From contig CALAPY010000041.1 of assembly GCA_937891015.1 (NCBI GenBank), positions 62,001-126,000 on the forward strand: a DNA stretch of 64,000 bases. Reading direction: 5' to 3'. The stretch is from UBA2108 sp002713215 (GTDB lineage: Bacteria > Bacteroidota > Bacteroidia > Flavobacteriales_G > Salibacteraceae). Positions within the stretch are counted from its first letter, which is position 1, and the number at the start of each line of letters is the position of its first letter. Under the pieces are notes generated by a model, which had not been told where the DNA came from, made no database searches, and saw only the letters and a program-made list of their open reading frames with translations. Both the position numbers and the translations under genes were made by a program. Below are positions 52,439 to 63,200 of the stretch, piece after piece.

Positions 52439-53560
52439 ATGATGGTTTCAATTGCAGACCATAGCATTGTATCTCCTTATGGAATAGGCTCCGAATTGAG
52501 CTTTCAACAAATAAAAGAAGGAAACTCAGCAGTTCAACTCAATTCAAACTCAACCCTCTCACCAACTCCCACTTACCTGGCCAAAATTGAAAACTCGCTT
52601 TTTTCAAAAATTAAGGTAAGCCACCACACCCGCCTGGAAAGTATGATGATTCGAGCCATCGAAGATGCCGTTTCTAAATCCAGGGTTGATTTGAAAAGTG
52701 AAAAAACGCTTTTAATATTAAGTACCACAAAAGGAAATATTGACCTTCTGGAAGACCACGACTATAAAGGGTTCAATAAAAGCAGAAGTTACCTGGGAGC
52801 CTTATCTAAGCACATTGGAGACTATTTTAAAACTTCCAACACACCGCTTGTTGTAAGCAACGCATGTATTTCGGGCGGGTGCGCCCTGGAACTTGGAAGT
52901 GATTTTTTACAAACCAAGCGATACAACAACATTGTAGTTTGTGGTGGGGATGTAATTACTGAATTTGTTATCTCAGGGTTTAGGTCGTTTCATGCCCTGA
53001 GCGAAGGCCCATGTGCTCCCTATGACAAAGATAGAGACGGAATAAACTTAGGAGAAGCCGCAGCATGTGTTGTACTATCCAGTAATAGCAATTCAAACAT
53101 CCAACTCATTGGGAGCGCCACCAGCAATGACTCTAACCATATTTCAGGCCCATCAAGAACAGGTGAAGGGTTATACCTTGCCACTTTGAATGCATTGAAC
53201 CAGGCACAAATCGATGCCGGAGAGTTGGACTACATTTCGGCCCATGGCACAGCCACTAATTATAATGACGAAATGGAGTCGATTGCATTTGGCAGGGCTT
53301 TCATTAACGAAACCCCTTTGAATAGTTACAAGGGTTATATCGGACATACCCTGGGTGCTGCAGGGGTTATAGAAACAATATTGACAATTATTTGTCTTCA
53401 GAAAAATGTTTTAATAAAATCCCTTGGTTATATGAATGAGGGTACAAGTCAGCCTTTAAATGTGATTGAGACAACCCATTCGTCTGAATTAAAGTATGCA
53501 CTAAAAACAGGATCTGGTTTTGGCGGAGGTAATAATGCACTAATTTTCAGAAAGAATTAA
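52439..53560 (+). CDS. Ketosynthase 2, catalytically intact
   Basis: 373 residues from the ATG at 52439, one base after the thioesterase stop. Cys in VVSNACISGGCALELG, His in ISAHGTATNYND, and His in YIGHTLGAAG form the triad. Terminal GSGFGGGNNALI is normal. An upstream in-frame start at 52385 would overlap the thioesterase and is not needed. Confidence 0.9.
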   Translation: MMVSIADHSIVSPYGIGSELSFQQIKEGNSAVQLNSNSTLSPTPTYLAKIENSLFSKIKVSHHTRLESMMIRAIEDAVSKSRVDLKSEKTLLILSTTKGNIDLLEDHDYKGFNKSRSYLGALSKHIGDYFKTSNTPLVVSNACISGGCALELGSDFLQTKRYNNIVVCGGDVITEFVISGFRSFHALSEGPCAPYDKDRDGINLGEAAACVVLSSNSNSNIQLIGSATSNDSNHISGPSRTGEGLYLATLNALNQAQIDAGELDYISAHGTATNYNDEMESIAFGRAFINETPLNSYKGYIGHTLGAAGVIETILTIICLQKNVLIKSLGYMNEGTSQPLNVIETTHSSELKYALKTGSGFGGGNNALIFRKN

Positions 53561-54171
53561 TGGCAGAAATTACCTCATATAGTGTTATCCGTAATGGAAA
53601 AGCCTGGGTCAATGGACAGGAAGTGTTTAGTTCTTCAACATCGTATGATGAATTTATAAAAGAGCTGTATCGCGATCAAAAAATCGGCTATCCCAAGTTT
53701 TTTAAAATGGATCGATTAAGCAAGCTTGGTCTTGTAACCAGTGAGCTATTACTCTCCGACCAAAAAATTAGTGAAGAATACTCTCCGGATAAGATCGGAA
53801 TTTATTTGGCCAACAACGCGGCCAGTTTAGACACCGATCGGGAACATCAAAATACAATTCAAAATCGCAATGATTATTTTCCCAGCCCGGCAATATTTGT
53901 TTACACACTTCCAAATATTGTGGTTGGCGAAATCGCTATTAAACAGAAGATAAAAGGGCCTAATAATTTCTTCATTTTTGATAAATTTGACGCTTCGTTT
54001 TTTGCGTCTTATGTCACGGATCAAATGAAACTTAATAAATCAGAAACTTGCCTTTTTGGGTGGGTTAATGTAGATGGAGAAGAGTACGACTCTTGTCTGT
54101 TTTTGGCAGAGAAAAAAAAGGGCATTTGCCCACTTAATACTACCTCAATTGAGCGTATTTACAATAGATAA
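53560..54171 (+). CDS. Truncated ketosynthase-like protein without active site
   Basis: 203 residues. KIGIYLANNAASLDTDREHQ and PSPAIFVYTLPNIVVGEIAI resemble the N-terminal half of ketosynthases, up to the point where the active-site Cys should be; there the sequence reads NNFFIFDKFDASFF. The C-terminal half of the fold is missing. It overlaps the intact ketosynthase by one base and precedes a carrier protein. A non-catalytic partner subunit is the simplest explanation. Confidence 0.7.
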   Translation: MAEITSYSVIRNGKAWVNGQEVFSSSTSYDEFIKELYRDQKIGYPKFFKMDRLSKLGLVTSELLLSDQKISEEYSPDKIGIYLANNAASLDTDREHQNTIQNRNDYFPSPAIFVYTLPNIVVGEIAIKQKIKGPNNFFIFDKFDASFFASYVTDQMKLNKSETCLFGWVNVDGEEYDSCLFLAEKKKGICPLNTTSIERIYNR

Positions 54172-54174
54172 GTA

Positions 54175-54432
54175 ATGGAAGATTTAATTAAAAATTTAAA
54201 GGAACAAATCATAGATCAATTAAACCTTGAAGACATGTCTCCTGAAGATATTGATGCTGATGATCCGCTTTTCGGAGATGGACTTGGGCTTGACTCAATT
54301 GATGCACTGGAATTAATCGTATTATTGGAAAAACACTACGGAATAAAAATAGAAGACCCAAAGGAAGGTCAAAAAATATTCTTATCGATTCGTTCAATTG
54401 CCGAATTCATAACCGAGCACAAAAACGCATAA
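54175..54432 (+). CDS. Acyl carrier protein 2
   Basis: 85 residues. The attachment serine is in GLGLDSIDALELIVLLEKHY. It has the acidic helix II typical of carrier proteins, and it differs clearly from carrier protein 1, so the two probably serve different chains (polyene and resorcinol side chain). Confidence 0.93.
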   Translation: MEDLIKNLKEQIIDQLNLEDMSPEDIDADDPLFGDGLGLDSIDALELIVLLEKHYGIKIEDPKEGQKIFLSIRSIAEFITEHKNA

Positions 54433-54436
54433 GAGC

Positions 54437-55642
54437 TTGGCTGGTAAACGGGTTTTTGTTACCGGGCTGGGAGCAATTTCAGCTATAGGCTCAAACGCCA
54501 GGGAAAACCTTAATTCCTTACTCAATTCTGAACACGGAATTGCTCCTGTAAGTCTATTTGAGACTCGCAACAACCATTTGATGGTTGGAGAGGTTAAAAA
54601 ATCAAATACAGAATTGATTACTGAGTTGGGTATTGATCCCGATGGTGCGTATACTCGAACCACCTTGTTGGGACTGATGGCCGCAAAAGAAGCCTATAAG
54701 CATGCCAACCTTTCCGACAATTCTGCCTGGAAAACGGGCCTTATATCTGCAACCAGTGTTGGCGGAATGGGTGAAACCGAAAAGTACTACTACGATTACC
54801 TCGACAAAGACGAACATCTGGACCTGATAGAAACCCACGATTGTGCTGACAGTACGGAGCAAATTGCCGATTATTTAGGGATCAAAGATTATCTGGGGAC
54901 AATTTCAACCGCGTGTTCATCTGCTCCAAATGCAATTATGATGGGAGCACGACTCATCAAAGCAGGGAAAATGGATCGAATGGTTGTTGGAGGAACCGAT
55001 GCCCTTTCTAAGTTTACCTTGAATGGGTTTAATACCCTAATGATCTTAGATTCTAAACACAGCAGGCCATTTGATGCCACAAGAGCTGGGCTAAATTTAG
55101 GTGAGGGAGCCGGGTTTATTATTCTTGAATCGGAAGATGTTGTTGAGGCTGAAAACAAAACCACCCTTGCCGAAATTAGGGGATATGGCAATGCAAATGA
55201 CGCACACCACCAAACGGCAAGTTCACCAGAAGGAAATGGAGCTTTTTTTGCCATGAATGCTGCTTTCCAGGTCGGCGGAGTGTCCCCTTCTGAAATAAAC
55301 TACATTAATGTTCACGGAACCGGAACTGAGAATAATGACCAGAGCGAGGGTACTGCAATAAGGAGAATTTTCCCCAATGAACTCCCTCCCTTTTCATCCG
55401 TAAAATCATTTACCGGTCACACGCTGGCTGCCGCAGGAGGGTTAGAGGCTGTTTATTCAGTATTGGCCATACAGGAAGGTTGTATTTATCCCAATTTGAA
55501 TTTCAAAAACCCAATTGAAGGGTTGAACATGATCCCGGAAACCAACGCTCAAAAAGGGTTGGAGATTAATCATGTTCTGTCTAATTCATTTGGATTTGGA
55601 GGCAATTGTACTTCGTTAATCTTTTCAAAGTCTGAGGTATGA
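54437..55642 (+). CDS. Ketosynthase 3, catalytically intact
   Basis: 401 residues from a TTG. Cys in ISTACSSAPNAIMMGA, His in NVHGTGTENND, and His in SFTGHTLAAAGGLEAVY are present. LSNSFGFGGNCTSL ends the fold. The stop overlaps the start of the degenerate ketosynthase that follows, which is the arrangement of a ketosynthase with a chain-length-factor-like partner. Confidence 0.92.
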   Translation: MAGKRVFVTGLGAISAIGSNARENLNSLLNSEHGIAPVSLFETRNNHLMVGEVKKSNTELITELGIDPDGAYTRTTLLGLMAAKEAYKHANLSDNSAWKTGLISATSVGGMGETEKYYYDYLDKDEHLDLIETHDCADSTEQIADYLGIKDYLGTISTACSSAPNAIMMGARLIKAGKMDRMVVGGTDALSKFTLNGFNTLMILDSKHSRPFDATRAGLNLGEGAGFIILESEDVVEAENKTTLAEIRGYGNANDAHHQTASSPEGNGAFFAMNAAFQVGGVSPSEINYINVHGTGTENNDQSEGTAIRRIFPNELPPFSSVKSFTGHTLAAAGGLEAVYSVLAIQEGCIYPNLNFKNPIEGLNMIPETNAQKGLEINHVLSNSFGFGGNCTSLIFSKSEV

Positions 55643-56676
55643 AAATGTACATTAACGGAATTGGCTGTGTAGCACCCCAGGACACCAAGTCTAAACCCCT
55701 TTTCGCCAACCCGGTGGTTGAAGAGGTTCTTCAAACCAGTGTAATTAAACCCAATTACAAGGAATACATCTCTCCCGTTAAAATAAGAAGAATGGGTAAG
55801 GCAATAAAGATGGGAATTGTCGCCTGTACAGATGCGCTTAGAGATGCAAATGTGGAAATGCCGGAGGCCATAATTGGTGCGACCGGATTAGGCTGTCAGG
55901 AGGATTCTGAAAAGTTTCTTGAAGCACTTATTAAAAATGATGAGCAATTTCTTACTCCCACATCTTTTATCCAAAGCACGCACAATACAGTTGCTGGACA
56001 GGTTGCTCTTATGTTGAAATGTAACGCATACAATTTTACCTATTGCCACCGTGGTTTCAGCTTCGAAAATGCTTTGGTAGACGCTGAATTAACCTTTGCA
56101 GAAGAAAGAGCAAACAATGTTTTGGTGTTTGGGATTGATGAAATGACCGCACATACGAGACAGGTATTTCAACGAATCAACTGGAATGTACAAGAACCAA
56201 TAAACGTATTGAACCTGCTTGACAACACTACAGAAGGAACCGTTTACGGTGAAGGGGTAGCTAGTTTTTCTCTTTCTTCCCGGAAAAATGAAAATACTTA
56301 CGGAGCAGTCGAATTGGTTGAAATGCTCTACAAACCGGGTCAGGAAGCTGTTAAACAAAAATTGGGCTCCATCGCCAAAGAGCACAGCGTTGACTTGGTT
56401 CTTGCTGGTTATAACGGAGATCAAAAGTTTGACCAATTCTACCCTAACCTGGAAGAAATCTTTCCAAATTCAAGTATTGGTGCCTTTAAGCATCTTGTTG
56501 GTGAATATCATACGGCATCCTCTTTTGCTTTGTGGTTGGCTTGCGAAGTATTGGCCGATCAACATTTACCAGAAGTGGTTCAAATCAAAGGCAAGAACAA
56601 AAAAGAATTTAATAACATCCTAATTTACAACCACTACAATAACCTTGACCATAGTTTTATTTTACTGAAAAAATGA
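55639..56676 (+). CDS. Degenerate ketosynthase, chain-length-factor-like
   Basis: 345 residues, about 60 shorter than active ketosynthases. The Cys region reads NFTYCHRGFSFENALVDAEL in place of the usual CSSG; the first His motif is lost (VLAGYNGDQKFDQ); and the GH motif is shifted (VGEYHTASSFALW). It keeps the N-terminal STHNTVAGQVAL region. It is fused to the preceding gene by an ATGA overlap and is likely the non-catalytic partner. Confidence 0.75.
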   Translation: MKMYINGIGCVAPQDTKSKPLFANPVVEEVLQTSVIKPNYKEYISPVKIRRMGKAIKMGIVACTDALRDANVEMPEAIIGATGLGCQEDSEKFLEALIKNDEQFLTPTSFIQSTHNTVAGQVALMLKCNAYNFTYCHRGFSFENALVDAELTFAEERANNVLVFGIDEMTAHTRQVFQRINWNVQEPINVLNLLDNTTEGTVYGEGVASFSLSSRKNENTYGAVELVEMLYKPGQEAVKQKLGSIAKEHSVDLVLAGYNGDQKFDQFYPNLEEIFPNSSIGAFKHLVGEYHTASSFALWLACEVLADQHLPEVVQIKGKNKKEFNNILIYNHYNNLDHSFILLKK

Positions 56677-57449
56677 GCGCCTACGTAAGGAAGAGCATTG
56701 CTTTTTGGGCCTCTACTGTGGTTCTCGTAGTATTTCTGGTTCTTAATGATGCTTCTCCGTTTTGGGTAATCATTCCTATCCTGATATTTGGATTGTATGT
56801 TACTTATAATTCCTTCCATATTGAACAAAATTTTTTCCTCGAATCAATTGTCAGTGGCAAACCCAAAAAAAAAGGAATTGCAATTACATTCGACGACGGC
56901 CCTAACAACACCATAACTCCTAAGGTGCTGGCATTGCTTGACAAATACAATGCTAAAGCAAGCTTTTTCTGCATTGGTAAAAACGCTGAGGAATACAAAG
57001 AAATCCTGCAGCAAATTGATAGAGCTGGGCATACCATTGGCTCTCATTCTTTTAGCCACGACAAGTGGATTGATTTTTTATTTACAAAAAAATGGATCAA
57101 TGAAATTGAATTGGCCAACAATACCATAGAATCAATTATTGGTAAGCGTCCTCGATTCTTTCGCCCTCCTTATGGGGTTACGACCTACCATTTGGCAAAA
57201 GCAATAAAGAGAACCAAAATGCTTTCTATTGGTTGGAATATCCGGTCACTGGATACCATGAATAACAATGTTTTAGAAATTGTTAACCGGAGTACTGAAA
57301 ACCTTAAAGACGGCTGTATAGTTTTGTTCCACGATAATTTGGATTGGTCCTGCGATGTTTTGGAAGAGTTTTTGATTAGAACCCAAAAACTTGGTTTGCA
57401 GGTTGTTCCTTTACCAGAACTAATTGAGGAAAAAGCTTATGAAGACTAA
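56673..57449 (+). CDS. Polysaccharide deacetylase-like (NodB homology) protein
   Basis: 258 residues. Two N-terminal membrane helices precede the NodB domain. Motif 1 is ITFDDGPNNTITPKV with the Asp pair; motif 2 is IGSHSFSHD with the two His; motif 3 is FRPPYG; and FHDN is near the end. All metal residues are intact. Such a gene appears in many flexirubin clusters; the substrate is unknown. Confidence 0.88.
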   Translation: MSAYVRKSIAFWASTVVLVVFLVLNDASPFWVIIPILIFGLYVTYNSFHIEQNFFLESIVSGKPKKKGIAITFDDGPNNTITPKVLALLDKYNAKASFFCIGKNAEEYKEILQQIDRAGHTIGSHSFSHDKWIDFLFTKKWINEIELANNTIESIIGKRPRFFRPPYGVTTYHLAKAIKRTKMLSIGWNIRSLDTMNNNVLEIVNRSTENLKDGCIVLFHDNLDWSCDVLEEFLIRTQKLGLQVVPLPELIEEKAYED

Positions 57450-58068
57450 TCTCTTATTAATGGCACTGGTTGCTGTGTTTTCCAGCACCCTGTCCGGGCA
57501 AGGTTTTACCAAACTGGACAGCAAAATCCAATTTAAGGCTGCACTTAAAAAGGCATCAGACAAGGTGAGCACTGTAACTGCCAATTTCAACCAAACCAAG
57601 TACTTAAGCTTTATGGAAGAAGAAGTGAAAAGTACCGGTATATTTTATTTCTCCAAGCCCAATAAGGTTCGCTGGGAGTACCAGACACCGACTGCCTATT
57701 ACCTGGTCATCAATAACAACCAAATAATAACCTTCATGAATGGAAAAAAGTCAACCATCGATGCTTCTAAAAACAAAACCTTCAGTGAAATAAATAAAAT
57801 AATGCTGGGGAGCATCAATGGTGAAATAGCCAATCACCCCGATTTTGAAAGTACTTTATCGGAAAACTCAACCATGTATCGCCTTAATCTAAAACCAAAG
57901 TCCAGGGCATTGAGTGATGTGATGACCGAAATAATTATTTGGTTTGATAAAAAAGACATGTCTGTTAGCCAAATAAAGATGATTGAGGCTTCCGATGACT
58001 ATTCATTTATAACTTTGAAAAATAAAAGGATAAATGAAACCCTTAGTAATTCTCTGTTCACTCCTTAG
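57439..58068 (+). CDS. LolA-like outer-membrane lipoprotein carrier
   Basis: 209 residues from the ATG at 57439. Signal peptide ends at LSGQG. The LolA core is visible: VSTVTANFNQTKYLSF, then STGIFYFSKPNKVRWEYQTP. It overlaps the deacetylase by 11 bases and the lipoprotein gene by 35. Its cargo may be a lipidated pigment rather than a lipoprotein. Confidence 0.85.
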   Translation: MKTNLLLMALVAVFSSTLSGQGFTKLDSKIQFKAALKKASDKVSTVTANFNQTKYLSFMEEEVKSTGIFYFSKPNKVRWEYQTPTAYYLVINNNQIITFMNGKKSTIDASKNKTFSEINKIMLGSINGEIANHPDFESTLSENSTMYRLNLKPKSRALSDVMTEIIIWFDKKDMSVSQIKMIEASDDYSFITLKNKRINETLSNSLFTP

Positions 58069-58666
58069 CACAATAATATACTCCTGTTCAGGAGGAAAAC
58101 CGCTTCCCGAACATCGGGTAATTTATGACGAGGTTTCTGTTGAGGACCAAAAAAACGATCGTAGTAACGTAACCACTCTCCAGGTCTATAATTCCAATCT
58201 CACCTTTCAGGATCAAACGTACAACGGTAAACTTTTTGTAAAAAGGTTGAATAGAGGCCATTATAAACTAGCCTATACCACGGATTCAGACTTTAAGCTC
58301 TATGCCCTTGAAATTTCTGACTCCACTATTGGCTGGGAGTATTGTTTGACTAAAATGGACCGCAAAGTGGTTAAGAAAATTCTTGAACGAAACTTTAGAG
58401 CGTTCCTTGCACTAGTACACATGGATAGCCCTGCCATGGTATCCCGAGAGGAAAGACCTCATACTATAATGGGAAATTCTGAAAACAAGATTTACGTTTA
58501 CTGGACAGACAATACTAAAACGGTACCCTATAAAACCATATATACCTCAAAAAAGGAGACTTTGGTAATTGTTCACTACTTGGATATAGTTAATGGGTTT
58601 CCCAAACGAATTAAAGTGGTAGACCATAAATCAGAGCTATCCATGACCTTAGTTAAAGCTAATTGA
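58034..58666 (+). CDS. Lipoprotein of unknown function in the flexirubin cluster
   Basis: 210 residues. Lipobox SLLSTIIYSC with Cys at about 18. The body is beta-like with no recognised domain. The 35-base overlap with the LolA-like gene in a different frame is long but the reading frame looks real over its full length. It may dock with the LolA-like protein. Confidence 0.65.
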   Translation: MKPLVILCSLLSTIIYSCSGGKPLPEHRVIYDEVSVEDQKNDRSNVTTLQVYNSNLTFQDQTYNGKLFVKRLNRGHYKLAYTTDSDFKLYALEISDSTIGWEYCLTKMDRKVVKKILERNFRAFLALVHMDSPAMVSREERPHTIMGNSENKIYVYWTDNTKTVPYKTIYTSKKETLVIVHYLDIVNGFPKRIKVVDHKSELSMTLVKAN

Positions 58667-58668
58667 AT

Positions 58669-59037
58669 ATGTTGCTAAAAAATTTCTATTCGGTATTACA
58701 TAAAGAATCACTCCAGGACGGAAAGGCCAGTTGGCAGATCGAGCTTAATCCATCTCATGAGATTTTTAAAGGCCACTTTCCCGGAAATCCAATTACCCCA
58801 GGCGTATCCATGATTCAAACCATTAAAGAAATAAGCCAGGAGCTGCTGGAGAAAAAACTGTTTTTGGAATCGGCTGACAATGTCAAGTTTATGGCCATAA
58901 TAAACCCTGAAACAGATCCTATCCTGGATATGGAGATTAGCATCGAACAACGGGAAGACAAATACAAGATTAAAAACGTATCCAAATTTGGAGATACGGT
59001 TGGGCTTAAGTTTAGTGGTACCTTTCGTGTAATCTAG
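58669..59037 (+). CDS. Hotdog-fold protein 3
   Basis: 122 residues from the ATG at 58669; a TTG at 58663 overlaps the previous stop and is an alternative. HEIFKGHFPGNPITPGVSMIQ has the hotdog motif of FabZ, including the central His and the FPGNPITPGV loop. No partner hotdog gene is adjacent. Confidence 0.82.
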   Translation: MLLKNFYSVLHKESLQDGKASWQIELNPSHEIFKGHFPGNPITPGVSMIQTIKEISQELLEKKLFLESADNVKFMAIINPETDPILDMEISIEQREDKYKIKNVSKFGDTVGLKFSGTFRVI

Positions 59038-59040
59038 AAA

Positions 59041-60231
59041 TTGCAAGGGCACTTGGAAAAGTCACTTTCACAAAAATTATTGCAGGAACTGGGATGTTGT
59101 GTCCTAATTCCAACCTACAACAACGAGAAAACCCTTAAACGTGTTGTTGATGGTGCCCTGGAATGGTCAAACGACGTAATTGTTGTTTGCGATGGTGCCA
59201 CAGATTCTTCACTCTCCATATTACAGGGATACAAAGGGTCCATTCAACTTATAAGTTACACCCCAAATCAGGGTAAGGGAAATGCGCTTCAGGTAGGTTT
59301 TAAAAAAGCTGTGGAATTGGGCTTTGATTATGCAATAACCATTGATTCGGATGGACAACACTACCCCGAGGATATTCCAAATTTCATCAACAAATTGAAA
59401 GAAATACCAGGGAGCTTGATCGTTGGTTCGCGAAACATGGATCAGGATACCGTTCCTGGTAAAAGTAATTTTGGACATAAATTCTCAAATTTTTGGTTCC
59501 GGTTCGAAACCGGAATAAACCTTCCAGACACCCAATCCGGATACCGCCTTTATCCTGTAAAAAAACTCGCTCAACTGAATTTCTATACCAAGAAGTTTGA
59601 GTTCGAAATTGAGGTAATGGTAAAAGCAGCCTGGAATGACATCCCCGTAACTTCGGTTCCGATAAAAGTTCTTTACAATCCTGAAGAAAGGGTAACCCAT
59701 TTCAGACCCTTTAAAGATTTTACCAGAATAAGCATATTAAACACCTACCTGGTTACATTGGCCTTGCTTTACTACAAGCCCAGAAACATCATTAGAACAT
59801 TTAAAAAAAAAAGCCTTAAGGATTTTTTCTTCGAAAACATACTAAAGAGCCAGGACAGCATTACCAAAAAAACGTTTTCTGTAATACTGGGAATCTTTAT
59901 TGGATGTTCTCCTGTATGGGGCTTTCAAACCGCCCTTGTAATTGCCCTGGCCATTGTATTCAGGCTCAACAAAACCATTGCATTTCTGGCTTCAAATGTG
60001 AGCATGCCTCCCCTTATTCCGTTTATTGTTTTGGCCGGAATAAAATGCGGAGAAATAGTCACTGGACAACGAGTATCCTTTGACTTTAGCAATGGCATAA
60101 ATTGGGAAATGTTTCAAGATCATATCCTGCTTTTCGTTGTTGGAAGTTTTATTTTCGCTACTCTATTCTCAATTGTCGGTGGATTGGTAACTTTTTTGGC
60201 ATTATCCAGCTATAAGTCAATGCGAAAGTAA
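59041..60231 (+). CDS. Glycosyltransferase 2 fused to DUF2062 membrane domain
   Basis: 396 residues from a TTG. The GT2 domain has CVLIPTYNNEKTLKRVV, the DxD-like TIDSDGQHYPED and DTQSGYRLYPVKKL. The C-terminal part (from about residue 270) is a DUF2062 membrane domain (VILGIFIGCSPVWGFQT). A sugar or phosphate-lipid transfer to the pigment or its carrier is possible. The MMPL gene starts 4 bases downstream. Confidence 0.88.
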   Translation: MQGHLEKSLSQKLLQELGCCVLIPTYNNEKTLKRVVDGALEWSNDVIVVCDGATDSSLSILQGYKGSIQLISYTPNQGKGNALQVGFKKAVELGFDYAITIDSDGQHYPEDIPNFINKLKEIPGSLIVGSRNMDQDTVPGKSNFGHKFSNFWFRFETGINLPDTQSGYRLYPVKKLAQLNFYTKKFEFEIEVMVKAAWNDIPVTSVPIKVLYNPEERVTHFRPFKDFTRISILNTYLVTLALLYYKPRNIIRTFKKKSLKDFFFENILKSQDSITKKTFSVILGIFIGCSPVWGFQTALVIALAIVFRLNKTIAFLASNVSMPPLIPFIVLAGIKCGEIVTGQRVSFDFSNGINWEMFQDHILLFVVGSFIFATLFSIVGGLVTFLALSSYKSMRK

Positions 60232-60234
60232 AAT

Positions 60235-63200
60235 TTGGAAAAGGTTTTTATAAATATTTACCTCTACTTTAAAACCAGGAGAGCACTATTTGCTTTAATC
60301 CTGGTTTCGGTTTTATTTCTTTTCGGATGGTTGGCTTCACGGCTGGAATTTGAAGAAAACATTTCCAGAATGTTGCCCGACAAGGCCAACATTATGAGAA
60401 TTAATCAAACCATTGAGTCATCCGGGTTCATGGATCGGTTGTTTATTCATGTATACTCCGAAGAGGAAAACCCTGAGTTACTTACCAACTATGCCGATTC
60501 GCTCACCAATATTCTGAACAACAGCCCTGATTCAGGATTAATTCGGGAATTGGAGTACAAACTATCTGAAGAACAGGAAAACAAGATCTTTTCATTTGTA
60601 CAGGATCATCTTCCCCTTCTATTGGAAGAATCGGATTATGATTCAATTGCCGATCGATTAACCAAGGAAAACATAGATCAATCGGTTACCAATGGCTATC
60701 AACTTTTAATGACTCCTGCAGGAGCATGGAGCGCCCCTCTATTCTTAAAAGACCCCCTAAACCTAACCTCGCTGGGATTAAACAAATTGGCTCAATTAAA
60801 GCTAGACGACAACATTGAAGTGTACCAGGGATATTTCTTATCCAGGGATCATAAGCACTTATTAATGTGGGTTATTCCAAAAAATGAACCCAATGAAACT
60901 ACAGAAAATGCCCAACTGCTGTCCAGCATAGATTCATCGCTTGCCGTTCTAAACTCTGCCAACGTGCGTGGTGAATACTTTGGAACCACAGCTGTAGCAG
61001 TTGGTAATGCTCAGCGGATAAAATCAGATATCCAAACAACCGTAGCCATTGCGTTTACCCTCTTACTCATTTTTCTAACCACTTATTTCCGGAAAATTGC
61101 TACCATTCTGTACCTGTTTACTCCCATGTTATTTGGAGGGTTATTTGCGCTATCGGTACTCTACTTATACAAGGGAACCATTTCAGCCATATCACTGGGA
61201 ATTGGTTCTATGATCGTAGGAATTACCATCGATTTTAGCCTGCATTTTCTAAATCACTTTAAGGAAGAAAACGATACCAGGGCAGTACTTTCTGCGACCA
61301 TTCGGCCCATTCTTACCTCTTGCCTAACCACTGCTTCTGCCTTCCTGTGCCTGACCTTGGTGAAATCGGATGCACTGACAGATTTGGGGTTATTTGCAGG
61401 GCTTAGCGTTATAGGTGCTGCATTTGCTACACTGATCGTTCTTTCACAGGTAATTAAACCCTTTAAGACAAACCCCGAAAAGCCAAAGGGCGATATTCTG
61501 TCAAAAATTGGCAAGTATCCAATCCATAATAATTTCATCGTTCTTGGGTCGGTAGTGGTAATAACCATAATCTGTCTGTTCTTCTTTAAAAATGTTCGCT
61601 TCGATGGTGACATGCAAAAGATGAACTATTTGTCCGATGAATTAGGCGCAGCACAAACCAGGCTTAGTGCAATAAACGGGTATTCGGAAAAAACCGTCTA
61701 TTTAATAGCACAAGGAGCATCAAAAGAGGAGGCATTGCGCAACAATTTAGAGGTTGGGAAATCTTTGAACACCCTTAAGGATAAATTTTCAACCCTTGAA
61801 TTTGCAAACAGCTCCGTTTTACTACTCCCGGAAGAAGAACAAAACAAGAGGCGGCAACGCTGGAAAACTTTTTGGACCGACGCCAGGGTTAGAAGAACCA
61901 TGGATGCACTTGCTGCATCAGGTGAACAATACAAGTTTAAGCCTACAGCGTTTAAACGTTTCCCCTTATTTATCTGGAGCAATTTCCAACCTTACACCCT
62001 CGATGATCTACTCGAATTAAAAGCTCTAAATGTTGGAGCCTTCATCGGAGAAAAAGATGGTCTACATGTCGTTTTTAATCCACTAAGGATTAAAGATGAA
62101 CCGATTAAAGAAGTTAAAGAGTACCTCAACCAAAAGGAAGTTTTTGTTTTCGATAAGGCAGCTTTTACCAACAGCATAGTTACCTCACTTCAAAAAGACT
62201 TTTCTAGTTTGATCTGGGCCTCCCTGCTTGCCGTGTTCATCATTCTAATTCTTTTTTTCAGGCATACTTTATTGGCATTTCTAACCTTATTACCGGTAGT
62301 GATTAGTTGGGTTTGGGTAACTGGAATCATGAGTATGTTCAACATTCAGTTCAATATATTCAACATCATTGTTTCGAGTCTGGTATTTGGGCTGGGAATA
62401 GACTACGCCATTTTTATCACTTCCGGCCTGCTCCATGAATTAAAAACCGGGGAAAGGAAAGTTTCCATTTACAAGGTGTCTATTCTGCTTTCTGCACTAA
62501 CCACCGTTTGCGGAGTTGGGGCTTTAATATTGGCCAAACACCCCGCCCTGTATTCTATGGCATTTATAAGCATTCTTGGAATTGGAATTGCCGTACTAAT
62601 CTCGTTTACATTACAAACCTTCTTGATTCGCACCTTGATAGTAAATCGTAGCCAGCGAGGTGTTGAGCCCTACACTACCTATACCTTAATCAATACGATT
62701 TTAACCTTTTCTTTTTTTGTGCTGGGTTGTATCATAGCATTCATCATGGGCTATCTTATTTTGCCTTTGATTCCTGTAAAAAAGAAATTCAAAAAGCAAT
62801 TGGTCAATTGGTATTCTTCAAAATGGCTTAGAATAATAACCGCAAGCCAGGTACAGATTCCCCAAACACTTAAATTTCCCTCTAAAGAACGTTTTGCTAA
62901 GCCTTCTATCATCATTGCCAACCATGAAAGTTTTCTTGACATCCTGGTGCTTTTGGGGATGTATCCCAAAAATATCTTAGTTACTAATGATTGGGTTTAT
63001 AATTCACCGTTCTTTGGAAAAGTAGTCCAGTACATTGGTTTTTATCCGGTTTCCAAAGGTATTGATGACGCACTGCCCCACCTGAAGAAAAAAATAGAAG
63101 ATGGATATAACATCTGTATTTTTCCTGAGGGAACACGCAGTACAACACCAGCATTGAGCCGATTTCATAAGGGGGCCTTTTACATTGCCCAGGAACTTCA

